NCBI GenBank assembly: GCA_027077325.1
Contig: JALTGF010000124.1
Coordinates: forward strand, 1-10,003
Length of the DNA stretch: 10,003 nt
Origin: an archaeon
GTDB taxonomy: Archaea > Undinarchaeota > Undinarchaeia > Undinarchaeales > JALTGF01
Direction: 5' to 3'
Both the position numbers and the translations under genes were made by a program. Position 1 is the first letter of the stretch. Each line of letters starts with the position of its first letter. The notes below the pieces were generated by a model. That model was given only the letters and a program-made list of their open reading frames with translations. It had not been told where the DNA came from and ran no database searches. This document shows positions 1 to 6,308 of this stretch, in pieces.

Positions 1-1
1 G

Positions 2-244
2 TGCGGCGTTGGAACAATAATGATGGCTTATTTACATGGCCTTGATTGGGAAAAATTCAGGGATTCTCTAAAAACAATTGGGGCTCCAACAACTGCAAAG
101 GAGCTTGGAATTGATGATGAAACAATACTTAAGGCACTTACAATTGCCCACACTATAAGAGACAGATACACAATTCTTGGTGAAAACGGGCTCACCGAAG
201 AAGCGGCCATCAAATTGGCAAAGGCAACCGGCGTGATTGACTAA
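2..244 (+). CDS. egsA: sn-glycerol-1-phosphate dehydrogenase, C-terminal part (5' end outside window)
   Basis: This is the last 80 codons of the NAD(P)-dependent enzyme that reduces dihydroxyacetone phosphate to sn-glycerol-1-phosphate, the archaeal lipid backbone, in the cytoplasm. The frame is open from the left edge and begins CGVGTIMMAYLHG, which matches the region just after the metal-binding HGE(Q) segment of the family. It continues with GAPTTAKELGID, then an AH-x-IRDRYTILG stretch, GLTEEAA and TGVID, the typical end of archaeal G1P dehydrogenases. The metal ligands and the nucleotide-binding domain should lie upstream, out of view. The ATG at 20 is internal and is not the start. The next gene uses the product directly, so the pairing supports the call. 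Alternative: another member of the iron-type alcohol dehydrogenase/AraM family, less likely given the C-terminal signature. Confidence 0.93.
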   Translation, partial: CGVGTIMMAYLHGLDWEKFRDSLKTIGAPTTAKELGIDDETILKALTIAHTIRDRYTILGENGLTEEAAIKLAKATGVID

Positions 245-252
245 ACACAAAA

Positions 253-262
253 ATATTTAAAA
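253..262 (+). promoter_or_regulatory. TATA box for the GGGP synthase gene
   Basis: ATATTTAAAA lies in the 44-base gap after the dehydrogenase gene, with its centre about 32 bases before the ATG at 289. At the usual archaeal TATA-to-start distance of about 25-27 bases, the transcript would begin only a few bases before the ATG. No Shine-Dalgarno is seen. The lipid synthase gene may therefore have its own promoter as well as readthrough from the upstream gene. Inference from sequence only. Confidence 0.55.
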
Positions 263-288
263 GTTAACCAACTCTTTCTTTTAAGTTT

Positions 289-1020
289 ATGAAAGTAAAG
301 AACGAACTACTGAAAAAGTTAAGGAAAGAAAAGCTTCATTTTAGCTTGTTTGATCCTGAAAAATTAACTCCTGAAAAGGCATCAAAATTAGCCAAAAAAG
401 TTGAGTCATATGGAACTGATGCAATAATGATCGGCGGTTCAACAACAACTACTGTTGATGAAGTTACTAAAGCAATAAAGGAAAGTGTAGATGTACCGCT
501 AATTTTATTTCCAAACTCTGCGCAGGGAGTTTCAAAGTATGCGGATGCAATATTTTTTATGAGCTTGCTAAACTCAACAAAGTATGCATATCTGGCAGGG
601 GAGCAAATAAAAGGCGCGCCTCTTGTTAAGGAATATGGGCTTGAGCCAATTGGCATGGGCTATGTTGTAATAAATACTGGCGCTCCAACCGCAGTCGAGA
701 AAGTTGCAAAAATAAAAAGATTAACAACTAAAGAAATTGTTAACTGTGCCCTTGCTGCCCAGTATTTTGGCATGAGTTTTGTCTATCTTGAAGCCGGCTC
801 AGGGGCTAGGAAATCTGTCCCAAATGAAATTATAACCAGTGTAAAAAACAGTATAAAAATCCCAACCATTGTTGGGGGTGGCATAAATGGTCCATTGACT
901 GCCATTGAAAAACTAGAGGCCGGCGCTGATATTATTGTCACAGGTACAGTAATTGAAAGGGCATACCCAAAGGTTGCAGAAATAATTGATGCAGTTAAAA
1001 AATTTAAAAGCCAATCCTAG
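289..1020 (+). CDS. Geranylgeranylglyceryl phosphate synthase
   Basis: A TIM-barrel prenyltransferase of 243 residues, normal for the family. It joins geranylgeranyl diphosphate to the sn-3 hydroxyl of sn-glycerol-1-phosphate, giving the first ether bond of archaeal lipids at the membrane surface. Seen in order: LFDPEK (residues 20-25, with the Mg-binding Asp22), IGGSTTT (48-54), LFPNSAQG...FFMSLLNS (73-96), GMGYVVINTGAPTA (122-135), YLEAGSGA (166-173), VGGGI (195-199) and DIIVTGT (214-220). These last loops form the phosphate-binding part of the barrel in the family. The start at 289 is preferred because the barrel begins soon after it and a TATA box sits about 32 bases upstream. Its partner dehydrogenase is directly upstream. 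The 3' end overlaps the convergent UMP kinase gene by 17 bases. The bacterial PcrB heptaprenyl enzyme is related, but the archaeal context makes the C20 enzyme far more likely. Confidence 0.96.
   Translation: MKVKNELLKKLRKEKLHFSLFDPEKLTPEKASKLAKKVESYGTDAIMIGGSTTTTVDEVTKAIKESVDVPLILFPNSAQGVSKYADAIFFMSLLNSTKYAYLAGEQIKGAPLVKEYGLEPIGMGYVVINTGAPTAVEKVAKIKRLTTKEIVNCALAAQYFGMSFVYLEAGSGARKSVPNEIITSVKNSIKIPTIVGGGINGPLTAIEKLEAGADIIVTGTVIERAYPKVAEIIDAVKKFKSQS
997..1002 (-). terminator. T6 run just after pyrH
   Basis: Six A residues on the plus strand read as T6 on the minus strand, starting one base beyond the pyrH stop codon. Archaeal RNA polymerase stops at such T tracts without needing a hairpin. 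This would end the rps17e-pyrH transcript inside the 3' end of the convergent lipid gene. A matching T6 on the plus strand at 1068-1073, inside pyrH, could end the lipid transcript. Confidence 0.35.
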
Positions 1021-1687
1021 TCCCAATAAATTCTTTGCCATTAATAAGTCTATCAATGTTTTCTAAATTTTTTCCATTTACTATTGCTAATTTTATTTTC
1101 TTCTCAACTAAAATTTTTGCAGCGACATTGTCAATTATTGTTGGCTTATTTGCAACATGTTCTTGATCTCCAAGCTTTTGGAGTTCTTCAAAGCTTAGCT
1201 CTTTAATTGGCTTTGCATCTGAAAATTTGTCTGGGTCTTTGTCATAAACATAGTCTACATCTGTGCCTTTTATTATTAAGTCTGCTCCCCAATCTTTTGC
1301 AATTTCTACTGCAACTGCGTCTGTTCTTTGGCCAGGTCTAAATCCCCCTGCCACAATTATTTTTCCAGGATATTTATCTACCAATTTTAAAAATTCTGTT
1401 TCGTTTCTTGGAATTTCCGGGCATGCGGACTCTCCAAGGGCTGCTATCAATATGGATGCGTTTAATCTTGCTACATAAATCCCAATCTGGTCCAGTAAAT
1501 TTTCATTAGATGTTAGCCCTCTTGCAATTTTGTCAAATTCTCTTGAAAGTTTTCCTGCTCCGACAACAACTGCAATTTCATTTTTATCTTTCCAAGAATT
1601 TAGCATTAAAGCAAATTTTTTAACAAACTCGACATCAATCTGGTTTCCAGTAAGTACGGAACCGCCGAGTTTTATGGTAATCTTCAT
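1004..1687 (-). CDS. pyrH: Uridylate (UMP) kinase, archaeal type
   Basis: An amino-acid-kinase-fold enzyme of 227 residues that phosphorylates UMP to UDP with ATP in pyrimidine nucleotide synthesis. Seen: the N-terminal KLGGSVL (6-12), the nucleotide-binding VVVGAGKLSR (40-49), DQIGIYVARLNASIL (66-80), where the family has its UMP-contacting helix, the GGFRPGQRTDAVA segment (114-126) that follows the acceptor site, and GTDVDYVYDKDP (141-152), typical of the family. These fit the short archaeal UMP kinase group better than bacterial PyrH. Isopentenyl phosphate kinase and glutamate kinase share the fold, but their signatures differ. The ATG shares 4 bases (ATGA) with the rps17e stop, so translation is probably coupled. 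No clear Shine-Dalgarno is seen beyond a GAAGAAG purine run. Confidence 0.93.
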   Translation of the reverse strand: MKITIKLGGSVLTGNQIDVEFVKKFALMLNSWKDKNEIAVVVGAGKLSREFDKIARGLTSNENLLDQIGIYVARLNASILIAALGESACPEIPRNETEFLKLVDKYPGKIIVAGGFRPGQRTDAVAVEIAKDWGADLIIKGTDVDYVYDKDPDKFSDAKPIKELSFEELQKLGDQEHVANKPTIIDNVAAKILVEKKIKLAIVNGKNLENIDRLINGKEFIGTRIGF

Positions 1688-1935
1688 CTTCTTCGCTTTT
1701 TATTATATTTTGGAGCAGGCTTGACCTTGTATGTTATCGTGTTTTCAGTTCTAGTTGCTAGATATCCTGCAAGTTTATTCCTAAGTTCTTTGCTTCTACA
1801 TATCAAAATATTGCTTTCAATTAACTCATTTAGAACTTTCTTATTCTTTTCAAAGTCCTTTGTAATACGGTCCTTGTAATTCTTGTAAATGTCCTCGCCT
1901 GTTCTTTTTATGAATGTTTGTTTAATACTTCCCAT
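1684..1935 (-). CDS. rps17e: Small-subunit ribosomal protein S17e
   Basis: An 83-residue basic protein of the archaeal/eukaryotic S17e family, part of the 30S subunit. The start MGSIKQTFIKRTGEDIY, the central TKDFEKNKKVLNE and the LRNKLAGYLATR element are the conserved core and appear in the right order. After LAGYLATR there is an extra tail of about 20 residues ending PKYNKKRRR. By memory this makes the protein longer than common archaeal S17e (about 60-70 residues). Such a Lys/Arg-rich tail probably reaches into rRNA. It is the first gene of a two-gene unit with pyrH, and its promoter lies in the divergent region shared with nop5. The ATG at 1935 is chosen because the conserved N-terminus begins there. 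Confidence 0.93.
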   Translation of the reverse strand: MGSIKQTFIKRTGEDIYKNYKDRITKDFEKNKKVLNELIESNILICRSKELRNKLAGYLATRTENTITYKVKPAPKYNKKRRR

Positions 1936-1960
1936 TTGGATTTGATTGTTTGTAATGGTC

Positions 1961-1974
1961 TTATTTATTATTTA
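1961..1974 (-). promoter_or_regulatory. TATA-like element for rps17e-pyrH
   Basis: Read on the minus strand, this stretch gives AATAATAAATAA, an A/T-only tract centred about 31 bases before the rps17e ATG at 1935. There is no Shine-Dalgarno before that ATG, so a very short leader is likely. The opposing nop5 promoter lies about 40 bases away in the same 98-base gap, so the two genes may share regulation. Confidence 0.45.
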
Positions 1975-2004
1975 CTAATTGCCCTAACATAAAATAACCA
2001 AAAG

Positions 2005-2012
2005 AATTTAAG
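2005..2012 (+). promoter_or_regulatory. TATA box for nop5-flpA
   Basis: AATTTAAG is centred about 25 bases before the nop5 ATG at 2034, which puts the predicted transcription start at or next to the ATG. No Shine-Dalgarno is present between them. The arrangement indicates leaderless translation. Inference from spacing only. Confidence 0.5.
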
Positions 2013-2033
2013 GCAACACTCTAAAATAATATT

Positions 2034-2951
2034 ATGGGTCACATATTAACTCCAATTGGCATATTTGATTATAAGCAAGGGAATTTTGTTCTCTTAGAGC
2101 GTTTTCCGAACAACCCAAAAAAAGCGGCCGATCTTTTTAAAAAGAAGCAGGAAGATGCAGACTTGGATACAGAATTGGGTGTTCTTGCGTGCAAAAGAAT
2201 GAAAAAACTTTTTAAAGAAAATGGCGTCAACTTTGCATCATTTATCCATGACTTTAATGTTGAGTTAACAAAAATTAATTTAAAATTAGAACTTGGAAAG
2301 CCAGATTATAGGATCATCCAAATCGTAAATGCGCTAAACGAAATTGAGTCCTCAATAAACCTTTATTCTGAACGCCTTCGCGAGTGGTATCTCCTCTACT
2401 ATCCTGAGCTCAGCCAGAAAATAAGAAACCCAGAAGCATTTGCTAAGATTGCAGCAAAGGAGTCAAAAAAAGACTCAATGGGTGCGGACTTAAATGACTT
2501 TGATGTGAACCAACTAAAGGATTTTGCTAAATTTGTTTCAAGCACTTACAAAACTCGCAATGTTCTTGAAAATTATCTAGGCACTTTAATGAAGAAAAAC
2601 TTTCCAAATCTAAATGAAGTTGCAGGAAGTAAAATTGGTGCAGCACTAATCTCAATAGTTGGGAGTGCTGAACGACTTGCAAAATTGCCATCCAGTACAA
2701 TCCAAGTCCTGGGGGCAGAGCGGGCACTATTTAGGCATTTAACAACTGGTGCTAGGCCCCCAAAGTATGGCGTGATCTTAAATCATCCTCTAATCCAAAA
2801 TGCTCCTAGAAAACTGCGCGGAAAGATTGCTCGCGCGCTGGCAGCAAAAATTTCAATTGCAATTAAGAGAGATGTCTATGGAGGCCTTTTTATGGGAAAA
2901 GATCTGAAAAGAGACCTGGACAAAAAAGTAAAGAGGATTAAGAAAAAATGA
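2034..2951 (+). CDS. nop5: Nop5 (Nop56/Nop58-type) core protein of box C/D sRNPs
   Basis: A scaffold of 305 residues that joins fibrillarin to the L7Ae-bound box C/D guide RNA, so that rRNA (and in archaea tRNA) is 2'-O-methylated at guided sites. Residues 1-120 look like the fibrillarin-binding N-terminal domain. Residues 130-185 are the helical, partly charged region that forms the dimerising coiled coil. The Nop RNA-binding domain follows, with NLNEVAGSKIGAAL (192-205), GSAERLAKLPSSTIQVLGAE (210-229), ALFRHL (231-236) and GVILNHPLI (246-254). A Lys-rich tail ends the protein. It is short compared with archaeal homologues of about 380-400 residues, mainly in the N-terminal domain. The gene overlaps flpA by 4 bases (ATGA), the classic nop5-fibrillarin operon, so the two partners are made together. 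Confidence 0.97.
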   Translation: MGHILTPIGIFDYKQGNFVLLERFPNNPKKAADLFKKKQEDADLDTELGVLACKRMKKLFKENGVNFASFIHDFNVELTKINLKLELGKPDYRIIQIVNALNEIESSINLYSERLREWYLLYYPELSQKIRNPEAFAKIAAKESKKDSMGADLNDFDVNQLKDFAKFVSSTYKTRNVLENYLGTLMKKNFPNLNEVAGSKIGAALISIVGSAERLAKLPSSTIQVLGAERALFRHLTTGARPPKYGVILNHPLIQNAPRKLRGKIARALAAKISIAIKRDVYGGLFMGKDLKRDLDKKVKRIKKK

Positions 2952-3586
2952 AGAAACTTGAAAGGTTTGGAAAAGAGTTTGGGACTTTAAATCTAGTTCC
3001 TGGAAAAAAAGTTTATGGAGAAAAACTTGTAAAACGAAACGGTAGAGAATACCGCATTTGGAACCCATACCGTTCTAAGCTTGGAACTGCTTTGGTAAAA
3101 GGTCTAAGAAACTTTCCTTTTAATGAGAATAGCGAAATCCTTTATCTTGGCGCTGGAAATGGGACAACTGTTAGCCACATTTCTGATCTAGCCACAAATG
3201 GCATTATTTATTCGGTGGAATTCTCCCCACGTGCAATGATCGACTTGCTGTTTGTATCCAATCAACGAAAAAATGTTGTTCCAATCCTTGCAGATGCAAA
3301 CAAGCCGCAGGACTATCTTGGAAGGATTTCACAAGTTGATATCCTGTATGAGGATGTTGCTCAAAAAAATCAGGTCCAAATATTAAGGAAAAATGCGGAT
3401 CTCTTTTTGAAAGAAGGTGGTTCCTTATTTTTGATGATAAAGGCAAGAAGTATTGATGTAACCCTAAAGCCAAAAGTTGTTTTCAGGGCAGTAGAGGCAC
3501 AGCTTTCTCCTTATTTCAAAATTTTAGAACGAATAAAACTGGACCCATACGAGAAAGACCATCTCTGCCTGGTAATGCAAAAATAA
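2948..3586 (+). CDS. flpA: Fibrillarin-like rRNA/tRNA 2'-O-methyltransferase
   Basis: The catalytic subunit (212 residues) of the box C/D RNP. It transfers a methyl group from S-adenosylmethionine to the ribose 2'-OH of RNA nucleotides chosen by the guide RNA. Seen: an N-terminal region with YRIWNPYRSKLGTAL (35-49), SAM motif I YLGAGNGTT (66-74), the acidic residue Glu91 in YSVEFSPR that binds the ribose hydroxyls, LADA (114-117), the YEDVAQ segment with Asp136 (134-139), and the MIKARSID loop with Lys165 (163-170). Together these are specific for fibrillarin. Length is normal for archaea. A possible Shine-Dalgarno GAGG at 2933-2936 lies inside the end of nop5, and the ATG shares bases with the nop5 stop, so translation is coupled. 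Confidence 0.97.
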   Translation: MKKLERFGKEFGTLNLVPGKKVYGEKLVKRNGREYRIWNPYRSKLGTALVKGLRNFPFNENSEILYLGAGNGTTVSHISDLATNGIIYSVEFSPRAMIDLLFVSNQRKNVVPILADANKPQDYLGRISQVDILYEDVAQKNQVQILRKNADLFLKEGGSLFLMIKARSIDVTLKPKVVFRAVEAQLSPYFKILERIKLDPYEKDHLCLVMQK

Positions 3587-3595
3587 TTAATATTA
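3587..3595 (+). promoter_or_regulatory. TATA-like element for the HTH regulator gene
   Basis: TTAATATTA begins right after the flpA stop, centred about 24 bases before the ATG at 3615, again pointing to leaderless transcription. A T6 run at 3609-3614 touches that ATG and could also serve as a stop signal for the nop5-flpA transcript. Both readings rest on sequence alone. Confidence 0.4.
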
Positions 3596-3614
3596 CTACT
3601 CATACAGATTTTTT

Positions 3615-4529
3615 ATGATTAAACAAGAGCTGTTCCAAAAAATCATTGCAGTTTTAGAAGAGGCAGGATATGAAACTGCCCCCCAAGTTTATTCTAGTTG
3701 CTTTGATATACTTGCAAAAGGGAAAAAAATCCTTCTAATAAAAATTTTAACAAATATTGACTCATTTTATGAGCAACAAGCGGATGACCTAAAAAGAATT
3801 GCAAGCGTTTTAGAGGCATCTCCTCTCATAATTGGGCTAATTGCTCGTGGGCAATACATGAAAGATAAGACAATCTATGAGCGATATGGTGTGCCTGCAA
3901 TTAATCTTGAAACCTTTAAAGATATTATTCTTGAAAAGAAACTCCCATTTGTCTATGCAAAAAAAGGCGGTTTCTATGCATATGTTAACCCGGAATTTCT
4001 GCGGAGAATTAGGAACTCGCATAAACTTTCTCTTGGAGAGCTTGCAAGGGAATCAGGAATATCAAAAACTGCCTTAATAAATTATGAGCAGGGCAAAGGT
4101 GCAGAAATTGAAAACATAATCCGCTTAAAAAATGCAATTGGAGATGTCCTCCTTAATACCATAAACCCGTTTGATTTTGTAAAGCAAGGGCCTAACCCAA
4201 GTTCATTGCCAGAAAAAGACAGCGTAAAGGAGCACTTAGATGAAATTGGATTTGAAACAACAAGTGTTAAAAAAGCATCGTTCAAAGTAATCGGAAAACA
4301 CAAAGACGATATTGTTTTAACTGGGGTGAAAGCAAGGGCATTGCAAAAAGAAGCATTTGATATTAGCTGCTTAAAAGATGTTCTTGGCCAGCACGGGATG
4401 ATTGTTCTTGAGAAAACAAAGGAAACAATTGTTGCTGGTGTTCCTGTGCTTAGTAGGGATGAGCTAAAAGAGGTTGTTTCTTCAAAGGAACTCTTGAAAA
4501 TTCTAAAAGAGATTGAGGGGAACGTATAG
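3615..4529 (+). CDS. Putative HTH-type transcriptional regulator, COG1395-like
   Basis: A 304-residue protein resembling the archaeal family of putative HTH regulators (COG1395), whose targets are unknown to me. Residues 128-178 form an XRE/Cro-type helix-turn-helix: LRRIRNSHKLSLGELARESG, then the recognition helix ISKTALINYEQG, then helices up to AIGDVLL. Before it lies an alpha/beta domain (about 5-115) with FDILAKGKKILLIKIL at 30-45. After it lies a second alpha/beta domain (about 205-300) that looks like a copy of the first: LEEAGYETA at 14-22 compares with LDEIGFETT at 208-216. No membrane segments are seen. The gene sits just upstream of the thermosome gene with its own promoter, so control of that gene, or of itself, is possible but not shown. 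The DNA-binding call is firm; the ligand and targets are open. Confidence 0.85.
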   Translation: MIKQELFQKIIAVLEEAGYETAPQVYSSCFDILAKGKKILLIKILTNIDSFYEQQADDLKRIASVLEASPLIIGLIARGQYMKDKTIYERYGVPAINLETFKDIILEKKLPFVYAKKGGFYAYVNPEFLRRIRNSHKLSLGELARESGISKTALINYEQGKGAEIENIIRLKNAIGDVLLNTINPFDFVKQGPNPSSLPEKDSVKEHLDEIGFETTSVKKASFKVIGKHKDDIVLTGVKARALQKEAFDISCLKDVLGQHGMIVLEKTKETIVAGVPVLSRDELKEVVSSKELLKILKEIEGNV

Positions 4530-4536
4530 TAAACTA

Positions 4537-4544
4537 TTTATATC
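4537..4544 (+). promoter_or_regulatory. TATA box of the thermosome gene
   Basis: TTTATATC is close to the archaeal consensus and follows an A-rich stretch (AGTAAAC) that could act as the BRE. Transcription should begin near 4562-4568. That gives a leader of about 50 bases, unlike the other genes here. The element begins 8 bases after the upstream regulator's stop codon. Confidence 0.6.
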
Positions 4545-4568
4545 ACCTCAAGTAGATTAATCTCCTAC

Positions 4569-4592
4569 AATTAATTACTTCGATAATTAATT
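4569..4592 (+). promoter_or_regulatory. Perfect 9-bp A/T-only inverted repeat in the thermosome leader
   Basis: AATTAATTA (4569-4577), a 6-base CTTCGA spacer (4578-4583) and TAATTAATT (4584-4592) are exact reverse complements. In RNA this would be a weak stem made only of A-U pairs, placed at the predicted 5' end of the mRNA and 11 bases before the Shine-Dalgarno. It could be a temperature-sensitive RNA element or, as DNA, an operator for a dimeric regulator close to the transcription start. Which of these applies cannot be told from the sequence. Confidence 0.5.
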
Positions 4593-4603
4593 ATTTAAAA
4601 ATC

Positions 4604-4610
4604 GGGAGGT
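4604..4610 (+). promoter_or_regulatory. Strong Shine-Dalgarno of the thermosome gene
   Basis: GGGAGGT ends 6 bases before the ATG at 4617. It matches the 3' end of 16S rRNA very well and is the best ribosome-binding site in the window. It fixes the start codon and shows that this mRNA has a leader. Confidence 0.85.
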
Positions 4611-4616
4611 ATAAAA

Positions 4617-6275
4617 ATGACAACACAATTATCAGGACAACCAATTGTGATTTTATCTGACAAAGCTCAGAGAACCATTGGGCGTGATGCCCAGCGAATG
4701 AACATATCTGCAGGGAGGATTGTTGCAGATGCTGTTCGAACAACTCTTGGCCCAAAAGGAATGGACAAGATGCTTGTTGACAATCTTGGTGATATCGTGA
4801 TTACCAACGATGGTGCTACAATTTTAAGCGAGATGGATATCCAGCATCCAGCCGCAAAAATGCTTGTTGAGGTTTCAAAAGCACAAGAAGATGAGGTTGG
4901 GGATGGAACTACTACTGCTGTTGTAGTTTCTGGAGAACTTTTAAAAAAGGCAGAGGATTTACTTGACCAAAATATCCACCCTACTGTTATTGTTCACGGA
5001 TATAGGATTGCAAACGACCTTAGCCAAAAAATCTTGAATGAAATTGCAGAAGATGTTTCCTCGTCTGACAAGGACAAACTTCAAAAAATTGCAATGACTG
5101 CAATGACTGGAAAATCTGCAGAGCGTGCTAGAGAAAAACTTGCAAAACTTGCAGTTGATGCTGTTACCCTTGTTGCAGATGAGTCAAATGGAAAAGTTAC
5201 AATTGACCAAGACAATATCAAAATCGAAACAAGAGAAGGGGGAAGTATCGATGACACCGAGCTTATAAAAGGTGTTATAATTGACAAAGAGCGTGTTCAC
5301 TCTGGTATGCCAGAGCATGTAAAAGACGCAAAAATTGCTTTAGTTGATTCTGCTCTTGAGGTAAAGGAAACTGAAACCGATGCAGAAATTCAAATAACTG
5401 ACCCTGCAAAGCTAAAGGAATTCTTAAATCAAGAAGAAGCAATGCTTCGTGAAATGGTAGGTAAAATAAAAAGCGCAGGTGCAAATGTCTTGTTCTGCCA
5501 AAAAGGAATTGATGACATTGCCCAACACTTCCTTGCGAAGGAAGGGATCTTTGCAGTAAGGCGTGTCAAAAAGAGTGATATGGAAAAGCTTGCAAGAGCA
5601 ACTGGTGGGCGAATTGTAACTAGTTTAGATGACCTAACCGGCAAGGATCTTGGTGAAGCCGGAAGTGTTGAGGAAAAGAAGATTTCTGGAGAAGAAATGG
5701 TATTTGTAACCGATTGCAAGAGTCCAAAAGCTGTTTCGCTATTAGTAAGAGGCGGAACTGAGCATGTAGTAGAAGAAGTAAAACGTGGGCTTGAAGATGC
5801 AATTGGTGGTGTTGCAGCTGCTCTTGAAGTTGGGAAGATTGTTGGAGGTGGCGGAGCAGTTGAAATAGAGCTAAGCAAGAGAATTAAAGATGAGGCAGAG
5901 CGAATTGGTGGAAGAGAACAGCTTGCACTTACTGCATTTGCGGAAGCCCTAGAAGTTATCCCAAGAAGCTTAGCTGAAAACGCTGGGCTAGATCCAATTG
6001 ATAAGCTAGTTGAATTAAAGGCTGCTCACGAAAACTCAGAGCAAAAGTGGTTTGGGCTTGATGTCTTTGAAGGAAAGGTAAAGAATATGTTTGAAGACGG
6101 AGTCATTGAGCCACTTAAAATAAAAACACAGGCAATAAAAAGCGCAAGTGAAGCTGTTGAAATGATACTAAGGATTGACGATGTGATCTCTGCAAAGGAC
6201 TTAAACAAGGAAAGCGGAGCTCCACAAATGCCGCCCGGCGGAATGGGTGGCATAGGTGGAATGGGGGGATACTAA
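4617..6275 (+). CDS. ths: Thermosome subunit (group II chaperonin)
   Basis: A 552-residue subunit of the double-ring, ATP-driven archaeal chaperonin that encloses and folds cytoplasmic proteins with a built-in lid. Seen: the N-terminal equatorial segment RTTLGPKGMDKML (41-53), the ATP-site motifs NDGATIL (64-70) and GDGTTT (95-100), AMTGKSAE (162-169), the apical domain over about 210-365 with its helical lid protrusion, GGTEHVVEE (379-387), VGGGGAVE (409-416) and the Gly/Met-rich tail GGMGGIGGMGGY (541-552) typical of thermosomes. Length is normal. The start is set by a strong Shine-Dalgarno. A TATA box, a leader of about 50 bases and an A/T-only hairpin precede it, so expression is probably high and may respond to heat. 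The G-run coding for the last glycines also forms the stem of a putative terminator. Alpha and beta type cannot be told apart here. Confidence 0.99.
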   Translation: MTTQLSGQPIVILSDKAQRTIGRDAQRMNISAGRIVADAVRTTLGPKGMDKMLVDNLGDIVITNDGATILSEMDIQHPAAKMLVEVSKAQEDEVGDGTTTAVVVSGELLKKAEDLLDQNIHPTVIVHGYRIANDLSQKILNEIAEDVSSSDKDKLQKIAMTAMTGKSAERAREKLAKLAVDAVTLVADESNGKVTIDQDNIKIETREGGSIDDTELIKGVIIDKERVHSGMPEHVKDAKIALVDSALEVKETETDAEIQITDPAKLKEFLNQEEAMLREMVGKIKSAGANVLFCQKGIDDIAQHFLAKEGIFAVRRVKKSDMEKLARATGGRIVTSLDDLTGKDLGEAGSVEEKKISGEEMVFVTDCKSPKAVSLLVRGGTEHVVEEVKRGLEDAIGGVAAALEVGKIVGGGGAVEIELSKRIKDEAERIGGREQLALTAFAEALEVIPRSLAENAGLDPIDKLVELKAAHENSEQKWFGLDVFEGKVKNMFEDGVIEPLKIKTQAIKSASEAVEMILRIDDVISAKDLNKESGAPQMPPGGMGGIGGMGGY

Positions 6276-6285
6276 ACCCCCTTTT
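6263..6285 (+). terminator. Hairpin terminator spanning the thermosome stop codon
   Basis: GGGGG (6264-6268) can pair with CCCCC (6277-6281) across an 8-base loop that contains the TAA stop (6273-6275). G6263 can add a wobble pair. TTTT follows at 6282-6285. The layout looks like a bacterial intrinsic terminator, though archaeal polymerase mainly needs the T tract. The left arm is coding sequence (Gly-Gly codons GGG GGA). Confidence 0.5.
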
Positions 6286-6308
6286 CCCTTAATTCTATAA
6301 AAGTAAAA

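Noticed and set aside
20..244. Separate small gene starting at ATG 20
   Set aside because: The frame is open to the left edge and the upstream residues CGVGTI continue the dehydrogenase signature, so the ATG is internal.
336..656. Open frame of 106 codons on the minus strand inside the lipid synthase gene
   Set aside because: It lies wholly antisense to conserved family motifs and has no recognisable product or start signals.
5429..5878. Open frame of 149 codons on the minus strand inside the thermosome gene
   Set aside because: The plus frame is an unmistakable chaperonin. The minus product is a low-complexity Ser/Pro/Thr-rich translation typical of an antisense shadow.
6239..6269. Short G-rich tandem repeat at the thermosome 3' end
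   Set aside because: It is explained by the Gly-Gly-Met tail common to thermosomes, not by a separate repeat element.
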